The notes below the pieces were generated by a model, which was given only the letters and a program-made list of their open reading frames with translations, was not told the DNA's origin and ran no database searches. The translations under genes and the position numbers were made by a program. 64,000 bases of DNA from Sphagnum compactum (lineage: Eukaryota > Bryophyta > Sphagnopsida > Sphagnales). Positions 23,498 through 35,089 of the stretch are shown here, in pieces; the first letter of the stretch is position 1; each line of letters starts with the position of its first letter. The stretch spans positions 8,614,271 to 8,678,270 of the forward strand of contig OZ234499.1 in NCBI GenBank assembly GCA_965153455.1, in the 5' to 3' direction.

Positions 23498-23992
23498 CAG
23501 GCAGTTTGTTTAGTGAAGCTGTCAACTATATTGGTTGTCACTATGTTGAAGACTTGGGAAGTTGCAGAGTTTTTGTTTCAGTGAAGCTCTCAAATTGTAC
23601 TGGCACTATAATGCTGAAGACTTGGGAAGTTGCAGAGTTTTTGTTTTGGTGAAGCTCTCAAATTGTACTGGCACTACTATGTTGAAGACTCGGGAAATTG
23701 CAGAGTTTTTGTTTTGGTAAAGCTCTCAATTGTACTGGTGTGCTGTTGAAGATCTGGGAAATGGCAGAGTTTTGTTTGGTGAAGCTCTATCTCAATTGCA
23801 TTGCCTTGACGTTTAAGACTTGGCAATTGGAAGGGTTTTATTTGGTGAAGCTCTTGATTGTACTGGCACCATGGATGATGGTGGAGTTTTGTTTCGTGAA
23901 GCTCTCAATTCTCCTGGCACCATGATCAGAGACTTGGAAAGTGGTTTGGGAGATTTGTTTGACCTGCAGCTCTCAATTGTACTGCTACCATG
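23498..23992. repeat. Tandem array of ~50-68-bp units downstream of the AP2/ERF gene
   Basis: Seven to eight units follow each other with starts near 23543, 23611, 23679, 23742, 23808, 23871 and 23922. A partial unit precedes them at 23498. The unit reads TGTTGAAGACTTGGGAAG, TTGCAGAGTTTTTGTTTTGG, then TGAAGCTCTCAATTGTACTGG, then CACCATG. The first three units are nearly identical and 68 bp long. Later ones shrink to 50-66 bp and diverge. Open frames across it are not conserved between units. Confidence 0.85.
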
Positions 23993-24752
23993 TTAATGGA
24001 AACCCTGTTTTGCACAAAGAAACTCCAGCATGCTTTTTCTTTGCCAATTCTTTGCACAAAGAAACCTCCTGCAATTGGCTTGGATTTCATGGGATCTTTG
24101 AAGCACATTTTTGCACATTGCTGGTTTCGGTTTTGGTTTTGTTTTCTGCCATCTGTTTGAACAAAGCACAGAGCCAGTCCATGTCCATGCTACTATGCAG
24201 TAAATCTTTGGAGGGTTTGTCCCCATTTTACGAAATTGTCTGTTTGGGTTTTTATGTCCACAATTCAAATGCTTCGATGATCTCAGCTGAGAAGTGATCT
24301 GCACCAAGAAGTCAATCAGGAACAAACTGATGATGATCAACAGAGAGACACAACATGCAACAGTTGATAAAGCTTGTGTGACAATCTCATCTTTGTTTTT
24401 GGAATATAAGAAGAAGAGCTAATCTTGAGAACCCAACTTGCAGGATTTGAGGTAGCTGTCATGAGGCTGCCAGTATAGGCCAAGTGGAAGGTAGCATACC
24501 TAGGACTGATGTTCAGCACAAAATAGTTTGCAAGTGGTCTAGCCAATAAAAAGGAAATTGAAATTGTTGAGAATTGAAGTCCCATCCCATCCATTGGGAT
24601 ACTATTACAAATACACAACACAAGGTGTACTTTGCATAATTACTCCTCAACTCTTGAAATTCTAGAAAATTAAATTTGAAACATTTTCTAAATAAGTAAA
24701 TATTCAACAAAGAAGTGCCAATTGTCAATAGTGGGTATGGTATCAAAAGTCT
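23993..24752. other. Intergenic, nothing recognised
   Basis: A short direct repeat (TTTGCACAAAGAAAC at 24008 and 24051) is present. No gene or element could be assigned. Confidence 0.4.
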
Positions 24753-25231
24753 TGGGAAGTTTCAAAAGATGGGCCCTTCTCTTACTTAAAAACCTGTCAG
24801 ATTTTGATGATGCCCCTGGCTAGGACCTTACAAATCATGTAAGGGCCTGTACAGCCTAGTGGGGACCTTACTAGCTGAGTGGAAGGTACAGAAAATCCTG
24901 GAAGGTTCAAAAGACAGGCTCTTCTCTTTATTCAAAACCTGTAATTTTTTTCTTTTTTTTCTTTTTTTTCCTGGAGAACAACAGCAGACCCAATCTGCCA
25001 AGCCGTTAGCACCCCCAAGTCAAGCTCATTGGCATAGGGCTGGCACTCATCTGCACTCCACTGGGTTTGAGCCCAGGACCTTTTTTGAGATTCCCCAAGG
25101 GTCCCAGAATGGGCTATAGGACTATACCAGTCACCATTCACACCTGGGGTACCTGTCATGTTTTGATGACACCCTGACTGTGAGTTTACATACGTAAGGA
25201 CTGGTAGAGTCTAGTTGGGACCTTCAGGTTC
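24753..25231. repeat. Tandem duplication, second unit split by an insert
   Basis: Unit 1 (24753-24870) contains TTCAAAAGATGGGCCCTTCT, AACCTGTCAGATTTTGATGA, and a GTAAGGGCCTGTACAGCCTAG phrase before GGGACCTT. Unit 2 repeats these phrases in order at 24899-24944 and 25151-25231 (TTCAAAAGACAGGCTCTTCT, CCTGTCATGTTTTGATGA, GTAAGGACTGGTAGAGTCTAG, GGGACCTT). The break lies exactly at the insert 24945-25150. Confidence 0.7.
24945..25150. mobile_element. Candidate SINE-like insertion (~206 bp)
   Basis: The insert is flanked by ACCTGTAA (24937-24944) and ACCTGTCA (25151-25158), a 7/8 match at the break of the duplicated host segment, and starts with a T/C-rich run. Read on the minus strand, that run would be a 3' A-rich tail. 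On the plus strand there are RNA polymerase III-like boxes, TGGCATAGGGCTGG (25030-25043) and GGTTTGAGCCC (25064-25074), spaced as in a tRNA. Their orientation disagrees with the tail, so the class (tRNA-derived SINE or another retroposon) is uncertain. Confidence 0.45.
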
Positions 25232-27559
25232 AATCTAACCTGTCTCTGGGATCGACACTAAGCCTAAGTCTGATAGGTGTTCAAGGGTTGGTTTCCACAA
25301 TTTCTCAGTCAATTTGTTGGTCAAAATAGTGAGAACAGGTCTTCATGTCCCCTCGCCTATATGGTCAGCTAGGCTGAACTTTGACGGCACCCATATGATA
25401 CTTTACTCTTGCAAGTGAGGCCTCTTAGTGGCCATATTAAGCCCCAAAAAATGTTACATTTGAACTCCAAAACCCTGATTTAGTCTCAGCATGGGATGTT
25501 TGTAACATTTAGGAATAATTTTACTATGGTACCAATGTGGGTGTTCGTTCACCCAAGGCTTAGCCACTCGCTCGAATGGCAACCGGCAAGTGCAGGTAGA
25601 GGGTCTTGCTGCCCTCTTGAAACTGGTTAGGGTTTTGGTTCTCACCTCCAGTATCATACCAACAGTTGCAAATGGTTTTAGGGCACTTGCTTAGCCAATT
25701 GTTGGCACTTAGTTTTAGCAAGGTGCTAGTTTGGTGAAATTACTAGAGTCTAGAGGATGGGATGGAGCACCCACCAAACTATGAAAGAATCTTGGGAATA
25801 GTAGCTGACCTTTCCAACATGAAAACCCCAAAATTTTATTCAAAAATAATGGAATACAGGGTGAGTGCATAACATGGAACATTCAATAAAGTCATGATGA
25901 TGCCAAGCTGCCCATGACTAATTTTTATGAATTACTTTTGATTACTTCATGATTTGTTGAATTCACTTATGTATTATGAGCAGTGATTGTTTGTGGAGAA
26001 TGTTCACTATTTTGCAAAATAGTTTTTGAGAATATATGGAAAAACGTATTTAACAGTGTAAAATGTGTTTTTTCCAGCCAAAATTCACCACTTTTGCAAA
26101 GACAAAACAATTGGAAGAAATTTTATTTAAAAAGATCCCTTTAACAAAACACTGCCTATGGATCTTGAATTTAGCTGAATCTGTATCCTTCTCATGCATG
26201 AGTTTTTTAGTGGTTTTTAGTAGTTGGCATTAGTTGAGTACATGAAGATGATTCAAGCAATCAAGCACTTGATCACCTTCACACAATTGCACTTGAAGGT
26301 GGTTGAAATTACACAAAAAAGCTCGACACTTTTCAAGAATGGAATTCCAAGGTGGGGATGGCTAAGGTGGTTCAACAAAGCGAATCTTGACTTCTCACTA
26401 GGAGCTTGCAAAGGGGCTTCGCTTAGTGAATGACGAGACTTTCTACCTAAACCTATCAAATGCTTATAACATGAACTACTATCCACTAACATAAATATGG
26501 AATTGCAATGAGTCAAGTCCACAAGCTAGGTGAAATGTGGGCATGCTTATACTAGTGCAAATAGGCTCATGGCTAATGCATTTGATCACATTACATGAAT
26601 GATAATGATTGAACATTTTATCATGCATCCATACAACAAGCGACACACTCCCAAACTTTTACATCTTCGAATGCAATTATGTAACACACCTAATTGAGTG
26701 ATCTTTTGTTACATTTGTTGGCCCCATATTGTAGTTTTGGATTAGTCTATTGTTAGCTCTAGCTATGTGCACCCCCTACTTTAATGAATAGCTTACACAT
26801 TTCAAAGGTTCATTACAAATTAATATGGGAAGGTTAGTTTTAAAAGTCGGCGCGAATGGCATTAGATGTGATCCCTTAACTACCCATATTAAGGTCTAGG
26901 TGTTCACACTTTGGAAATGCATTAGTTATTCATGGATAAATAAAAAATCATGGTTTCATCTCAATTTAAATACACTTTCATTTCTTAATGGAATGATTTT
27001 TTTTCAAATGAATTTTTTATCATTTGTTGTGAACTTGCTTGAAACTCTCCATTTAAAGTTTTTTTACCTTACGTTTTTTGTTATTTAACATGACTAACCA
27101 TGATTGTCATACCCCAAGACTTTCGTTACACATCCCTTGTGCTTTTCACTCGATTTGAAGTCATGCTTTGAACTAAACTTACATATGCACCCACATTAGT
27201 TGGTTAGTTATTTCACATCTTGAGTGATTGGGAGATATGGGTTTTACCTCACCCGGGTCTCAATATTTCATTTTTTCCCTTGAATTTGGCTCTCATTCAT
27301 CTGGTTCTCATACAAGTGAGAATTGATGACAAGAATTTCAGTCAGGATACTTTGAAAATTTCAAATAGGGATAATGGGGGTGATACCCAACGATACTTGA
27401 GGGCAGTTTTGATGCTTGCACAACACTCAAAAATATACTAGCATAAGTTTCACCCTCGAAATTTAACTAGCAGGCATGTTGAGATGCTAAAAGATTTTGT
27501 TAGGGAGGTCAGACATAGTTCATATCCTCTTTGACTTTTGGCCAGTTCAACAAAACATG
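25232..27559. other. Intergenic, nothing recognised
   Basis: No frame, repeat or RNA structure in this stretch could be supported. Confidence 0.4.
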
Positions 27560-28160
27560 AAAAAGGGTTCTTTTTTTTTCAATTTTGTGATGTAGGTGAA
27601 GTGGTGATCATCCATACGATAATTTAGCCAGATTTGGCTACAGACTACATATGAAAGTAGAAAATAATCAGAATCCTTCTATATTTGTGGCTATCTACTG
27701 GCAATTTGGAAACTTTTTAAAAATAAAATCTAGCAGGCCATTTTCTCCATGGGGAATTCTTTGTATAAGGTCGAAGTCATATTTGCAGGTTAAAATTAGA
27801 CAAAATTTTGCCAAATAAAAAACACTGCTTGAACCATTCGTGTTACCCCACAGGTGACTTTTCAAAAATAAAAAAGTAAACACTAACGAGTAGTCATGGC
27901 ATAAAGGTGTGGCCCTATAAAGAATTGGGTTAGTGATGTAATGGCTTGAAAGGACCAGAACTATGTGCAAGTGCATCCAATGGCAACCAGATCATGCATA
28001 AAGATCACAAGAGATTTGACATAATTCTTGGAACACATTTTTGAAATGGTGAACAGTGTGTTTTTCTTTTCAATTTTGTGATATTGCTGAAGTGGCAATC
28101 ATGTGTAGGATGAGATAGCCAAATTTTGGTTGTAAAAAATATGAAAATAAAAATTCATGA
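27560..28160. repeat. Direct repeat pair ~490 bp apart
   Basis: About 105 bases at 27560-27670 (TTTTTCAATTTTGTGATGTA, GGTGAAGTGGTGATCAT, GCCAGATTTGGCTACA, ATATGAAAGTAG) recur diverged at 28050-28160 (TTTTCAATTTTGTGATATTG, CTGAAGTGGCAATCAT, GCCAAATTTTGGTTGTA, ATATGAAAATAA). The DNA between has no recognised gene. Confidence 0.55.
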
Positions 28161-28179
28161 AACGTTATTTCAGAAACCG

Positions 28180-29640
28180 CAAGAGTGAACCTGCACCCAC
28201 GAACACACTAGTTGCATGGACAATGATTGAATTGAGAAAAAAAAATTGGGTTCTTGTCCCGATGTTAACCACCACTATTAACCCTTTTGGTGCTGACCCT
28301 TTTGGTCCTTACATTTTATTTTATTTTTGGTGGATGTTTCCCTCAATTGACCTCAACTACCTTCTAGCCTTACACCAAAACTACAACCCCCAACCATGAC
28401 ACACTTGTTGACTTGTCCACCTACCCACTTGGTATAACCCCCAAGTTGTCTACCTACCCACCTACCTGCTTATATATTGCCCTTATATATGTATTTACTA
28501 CCCACCTATCCATCTACATAGTCTCACCTAGTCTAAACCTGGGCTCATCATTCCAACCCAACCTTGGGTGACCACAAAAAATGATGCAAAATTGAAACCA
28601 CATGCAAGTATTGCAAGGAACTTTTTGTTGTCTTCTTGAGCAATATTCAATATTCTTGAAAATATAAAGCAAACTGCAGATGTAAGTATTGCTCAAGTGG
28701 TCAGGTCTACTAACACAATTTTCAATGGGTCTACTTCCACTTTGGCCCATTTGATGCATATTTAGGAATATTTAATTTTTTTTGTTTAAAGTCAATAGAA
28801 GGATTTTTAGAAAGAACTCTTATGACACTAAATCTTTTTTTTGCAAACCATTTTCTTGATACTAAATAAAATTAAGGCATGAAATATTTAGGTAAGATTT
28901 AGGGGTTTTCTTCAATTACACATATATAGAATCAATTTTCCCATTTGCATACAATTGTTTAGCAAATAATTGTTTGTTTATTAAATCATGAGAATGCATA
29001 TTCCATTTGAAAGGTTTAAGTTGTTAAATATTAGAGTTTGTAAAAAAAGTGAGAGTAATGCATGTTGTTTAACATTAATATCTGAAATAATGAGGCTATG
29101 CATGTTTTTACCATATTCAAGCTTCAAGATTGAAGTAGAGGTCATATGTAGGTATTGGACTATGTTCATAAATGACAACTACAATAGTTGTGTGTAATAC
29201 GCATTTGGCATGTGCAAAATGAAGGTTTAATAACGATGTGCAAGTATTGCAAGTTTAGTTATGTACATAATGAAAGATTACAAACAAGATGTCAGTATTA
29301 CAAGTTTGGATGCTAGTATTGATACACATAATCCAAGTTTATTTGTTGATGTGGGTATTGCAAAAACCTCATCATCCACCACTTAAGATGTTCCTTGTCC
29401 TTCCAATGAAAAAAATAGATGAACCCATATGCAAGTATTGTGTTAGGTTACAAATGGCAATTTCAATACCTACACCTAATACACATTTGGCATGTGCACA
29501 AAGAGAGTTTCCTATTTTGATTTAATTATTGCAAGTTTCGTTATGTGCACAATGAAGGATTCATAACTTGATTCACATAATGGTGATTTATTTGTTGATG
29601 TGAGTATTGCAAAAGCCTTATCGTTTTTCACTTTAACATT
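28180..29640. repeat. GTATTGCAA-motif cluster with CCTA-rich tract, copy 2
   Basis: Landmarks follow the order seen at 10380-11525: a GTGAACCTGCACCCACGAAC phrase (28187-28206), a CCTA/CCACC-rich tract (28415-28520), then copies of (A/G)GTATTGCAA at ~28610, 28686, 29247, 29356 and 29606. The right half is itself a tandem duplication with a 250-277-bp period. A CATTTGGCATGTGCAAAATG phrase at ~29202 recurs at ~29480, and TTTATTTGTTGATGTGGGTA at ~29338 recurs at ~29588. Confidence 0.55.
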
Positions 29641-30449
29641 TTCAATACCCTTATTATGACAATAAAAGGTTATCAACAAACACAAACAATAATGTTCATT
29701 TATGCTGTAAACCGTTATATAAAAAAAGAAGGGGTGTTTATAATAACTTCATTTTGAATGAAAATTTTAGTCTATCGTGGCAAAAATGTTACAAAAAAGT
29801 TAATTGCAATAATCTTGTGGGTAAAAATGTTACAAAACCACATGTATGGACAAAGTCTCAAAATTATTATTGAGAAGTGCACTAAAAGCTATTAAACCTA
29901 AAATGAAACCTAGGCTTGATATCCCCACTTAAGAAATGATATCATAACAGTTTACCATTTCAACATTACAAAATGGACTTTGTACCGATAATTTATTCGT
30001 TGCTTATAAAAATGAACATGTAAGTATGGCCTAATGGGAAATTGAACCCAAATCTAGTTGCAAGACCCAACCTTTAATCTTAAATACTTGGACTATAGGC
30101 TTAGGCTTAAAGTGAAGGCATAGTAATGGGCCATTACCCTATTCAAATAGGGGAAATAAACACACTTTAAACATATATATGTGACCCAAGAGTGAGTAAT
30201 TCATTTAATTCATCCACATTTGAAGGAAGGAAACCAACTTCTAATATTTGTTCAAAAAACAAAAAGTTGGTGCTACTTATGGGCTTTCAAGTTTTGTGAG
30301 GAGGTCTCCCCCAATTTATTCCTTTTGTTCATCTAAGTTTTGTTAACAAAAAAATTGTCAATCATACCAATAAGTATTATAATATAGATTGTAAAGGTGG
30401 CATGATTGAATAAGGGTTTAGAAGTTCACCAAAATTTGGGATTTATATA
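29641..30449. other. Intergenic, nothing recognised
   Basis: AT-rich DNA without an assignable frame or repeat. Confidence 0.4.
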
Positions 30450-30568
30450 CACTACAACAATGTCCTTTTCAACCACAAAAACAACTTGGCCATGGGTTTA
30501 GCAACTTGTGTCGAGTTGCTAAACCTATGGCCAAGTCATTTCACCCAATTGAAAAATTTGTTGTAGTG
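30450..30568. mobile_element. CACTA-type foldback MITE (119 bp)
   Basis: The ends are perfect 11-base inverted repeats, CACTACAACAA (30450-30460) and TTGTTGTAGTG (30558-30568), flanked on both sides by the 3-base target duplication ATA (30447-30449, 30569-30571). Inside, two 23-base arms (30484-30506 and 30514-30536) are reverse complements with one mismatch around a 7-base loop. CACTA transposons make 3-base duplications and have CACTA termini, so a TNP2-type transposase like the one decayed at 62.3-64 kb is the likely mobiliser. No coding capacity. Confidence 0.88.
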
Positions 30569-33500
30569 ATATGGTAAGCACACCCATAATTAAACGTCAA
30601 TTGATAATCAAACGCCTCTATTGTTCATGGTCAAGTTAATGAATGATTGTGTGTAGGCCTGTAACTATTCATGTGCATGCCTAAGATTGAATGTTCCATT
30701 TTTAAAAACTATGTTTGGATGTTTATGAACAAATGACCAAAATGTAACATTTGTAATAGCTTATGTGTGTGGATAAGACGCAATAACACATGAATTTGAC
30801 TTCCCTTGTGTGTGTGACTTGTATGATTGGTGATGGGTTGTCAACTATAACATTCTAAGGTAAACAATTGAGCTCAAATCCAAAGGAAGGGGTTGGTGAT
30901 TTTAACATTTTGTTAATATAGGTGTCCTTTGCACCAATGTTTTTAAAAATTTGATCAAGAAGAAATTAAACACATTGTCTAGACATGGGGGTGATTTGGA
31001 CCATATTAAAAGAAGGGAGGGGGGGGGGGGGGGGGGTGCAAATAAAAAAAGTGTTTGGTTGTGGGTGTGGGATTGTCACATTAATTTGTCCCACTAAAAA
31101 ACAAAAACCTTTTCAATCTTGCAATGTGTAAAGATCCCAGACGACAATTAAACAACCCTAACACAATATTGTCTTTGGATCTTATTAAATCAAAGGAGAA
31201 AATGTACAATCCTAAAGCAAGGTCCACCTTGGTCTTACCCTACATCTTGAACATTTTGGGTTACCACCAAAATTTGAACAATTGTTTCTTCCTAGAGCAT
31301 AATTCATGTGAACACCATGTTAAAAATTTACTACAAGACATTAGTTGCTTGCAATTTGTTATTTGTGGTTGGGACCTAGTTTATAATAAATAGAATATTG
31401 GTTTTTTTTTGTGTTTGAAGGGTTATATCCTTATGGTCATGTGGCTTTAAAGTTTCATCTTCATGTTTTAAGAAAATTCCCAATTTATGCATGTTTTCAT
31501 GTGTGTGATTTTGTTAGTTTTGACAATGTTAGTCATTGATTTAGTACCAGACAACAACCACCCCATTTGTTTCTAACAATTTCCTTTCCAATTTTCTCAA
31601 TTATCAATTAATATGTCCTTTGTACTAACTAATGTAGCAAATGAACTACAATATTTCTTGAAGATTTTAGCTCCTAATGCAACTGTATTGAGGAATAGAA
31701 TAGAAGTTTGAATTTCATATTTAGAAGTATAACACATAAAAGGATTAGATTTGAAAACAAAACATGTGGTTGGAAGTAAGTTTTCAAAAATGAAAATAAA
31801 GCACGTATATAAAAAATAGATGGATTTGAAAAAAAAATAGACATAATGTTAAATTTCAAAACTGAAAATAAAATATGCAAAGGAGAAAGAGTTAGACCTG
31901 AAAGTAAAGGAACACTTGTAAAAAACAATTTAAGGGGTGAAATAGGGATTGATGTCATATATACAAAATTTACATTAAGAGGTTTAGGCAATTCTTTCAC
32001 TTTTGTTGGTTCCAACAATTTGTTGTCCCACATTCTAAAATTTAGAAAGGTCAATGATGCTTTCTTGTGAGCAAGTGAGCATGAGCAATATGTGAGGTTG
32101 ACAAAATATTTTAAAGAATGTTATGTCTACCTCAATGAAATATTCTTAGAATATTTGATGACATGTGATAGATGTGGAAGAATGTTTTCACATGTGGCTT
32201 TGGATGAGAAACATGGATGGAAATTGGTATTGAATGAAGGTTTGGATGAAATTTCTAGAAAGAGGGTGGGTGGGATTAGTTTCTAACCTTGCTATTGGAA
32301 CATTATGTACATAAACTTAGGAACTTATGCTTGAATCACAACATTGTGCAACCCAACTTGTAACTTTGGATGTAATCTTTCACACTTTGCATTCACCTCA
32401 AGTATTGACCAAACAATTCAAGACTAGATTTGAAGGAAATAATTTCAATACTTGACAAATATCAATATTTAATGTATTGTCCATCTACACATACAACAAC
32501 AAATTTTCCATATTCGGATTTTGCTTCAAGCTCTACATCAACAAAACATCCTACATCACAAAAGGCAAGCCCATTCTTGGATGGTACCACTAGGAATATC
32601 ACACCTTCATATTTCTAGACCCATCAAACTTTGAAAAATCGTAGGAAACACTTAAATATATTTTTTCATAATTTTTGTAATGAGTACATTTATTAGGTTC
32701 TATAGATTTGATATTTCAATAATATTAAGAATATTTTGTATTTTGATATTCATAATCATTGCATTTAGAAAAAGTTTCAAGAATGTAACGTTGGTTCCTT
32801 TTCTTGGACATTTCGGTCACGTACACAAATTTGAAACATGATTTGAGAATTTTCTTGGGAGTTTTTTTCCTAAAGTAATTTGGAAGTCATTTTTTTTTAA
32901 ATTAGAAAATTAACTAATTGAATAATTATGATTTAATTATGAATTTCCAAAGTTAATGTTATCAATTTTTGAAGTGGCCATTTTAATTAAGAATACAATT
33001 TTTCAACAATTTCTAATTTTTTAAATTCCAAAATAAATTTCAAGCCATATATTAATGCATGCAATTGATAAACATGAAAAAAAAAATTATAGTTGTGAAA
33101 ACATTAAATGTAAAAGGCATAAGAAGATGATTTGGCCATTTTTGGGTCCTTAACCATTCCTTGAGGTGGCTCCCAGTGGTACCACCCAAGGATGCATTCA
33201 CCCCAAACTATTAATGTTACTACTTTAATTATCAATGTTTTTCTTTGAACTATACATTCATTTAACTAATTGACCAAGAAAATTCAAGTGCAAAGCCACA
33301 TGAAAGAAATTGACATGACAAATATGTTTATATGTGTAAACCCTAAACCCTCCATCTTCATCCTACCATGCACATTGAATTGTGCTTCAAGCTTTATATC
33401 TATACTATGATGCATTTCTTACTAGTTTAGTTTAACATTGGATGCACTCATTTTCACATCCCGTATATACAAACTAGAACAACATATGCACATCTACATT

Positions 33501-35089
33501 CCTAGCCTATTACTCGTACATTGTAGCCCTAACATTATTTGTTAGTTTATGAACTTTGTTCCAATTCCACATTTAACAACAAATGAAAATTTCCATTTGC
33601 CTACAAAGCATCACATGTTGCAATACATGTGCTTACAATGCACCCATTTTCTTGAACATGCCATGATTGTGATAAAATTCATGTAAGTTCAAGTCGAGAA
33701 ATTTCAACCAACCTCCCACTTATTGAGTTGAAAGCTCGAAAATTATAGGATGTCAAATATTCTTATTGTTGTGAGTTGTGAGCCAACCATCTACATTTAA
33801 TGGAATATTGATTAAAACAAATCTCCCATCACTAAAAAGATTTTGAGGAAAACTTTTCAATTGTTCGCAAAAAAAAATTCTAATTTTTTCCAATGTTGTA
33901 ACCTTGTTTTGAGTGAAATTAGTCCCTTCTTGCACATGCCATATTGTAGGTAAAACAATTTATCGATTGCATACTTCTTCTCTTTATTTCCAACATAACA
34001 ATTGAAGTCATCATGACAAAACCAAAACTTATGAACTTCGTAAGATGCACCTTTAAAGCCACACCAAGACCCATAATAACGTGCAACAAGAATGCCATGA
34101 TTTGTTTTCTTTGATATGATTTTGACCTTACAATAATGGTTGGTGTTTTTTTATAAGGTAGAGCATTAAAGTGCATTCACAATTGGGGTACCACAACAAG
34201 AACAATGACACCCATTTGTCCTATGTCCCAAGTCCTAAAGTAAAGACTTAACAAAATGAATGTTTTAAAATGTTAAAGAATGAAAGGGGGATAAGTATAT
34301 TTAGGCTTTCAACCAATAAATGTTATAATGAATGATTCAAATCAATTGAATAAATTTTGAATGTCTTGTTCAAGTATAAACCAAAAAGGGATGCAAGACT
34401 ATTTAAACAGTCTAGAATGACATACTTTCAATTGGAATGCCAAAACCTTATTAAAAACATTAAATTATGTCCTTTTTTTGCACCCACATCTCCTATTTAT
34501 TTTTCCAAACCTCTGGAATGTAAATTTTCAATTAATAGAATTAATTTGATTGTCCTTATCAACGCATCCGTTTCATGAAAAAATCCAAGATTCTAGGATC
34601 GATTCCACAAAATTTGGTGATTTATCATATTAAAAATTTATGTCATCATATAGAACATACTTTATTCTATTTGTGGTTAAAATATGGAGCAATTTGAACA
34701 AATATTGTTAATCCTATTGAGTCATTTTTTATAAAATTGTGTAATGGGACACAATTCCTAAGCCATCTTTCAGAACAAGGACATGTTTTAATCATCCAAA
34801 TCACAAAAAATCACTACCATTTTAATCAAGAAATATGTGAGATTTTAATGAAAAAAAAATCTACCAAATAAATTATTTCGTAAATGTAATAGTCATTCAA
34901 AGTAGTGTCTTGAGAATGATTTTGGGGCGAGACATTCCTTTTGTGTACCCCAACCATGAATGGATCCATTACATGTTCAACTTTGGGGGTCACCATTTAA
35001 TACGCCAAACACTTAACCCACATACATTTTCTAGCATTTCTTCACCCTTATGCATGTGAATTAAATGGTTTCATTTTGGAGAGATTAAT
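30569..35089. other. Long AT-rich stretch, little recognised
   Basis: It contains an 18-G homopolymer at 31019-31036. A few protein-like frames have no recognisable motif: 31124-31393 plus, 32092-32286 plus, and a coding-like minus-strand segment at 33750-34176 whose alternative frame holds HGILVARYYGSWCGFKGA and KYAIDKLFYLQYG. I cannot assign a family to any of them. Confidence 0.4.
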
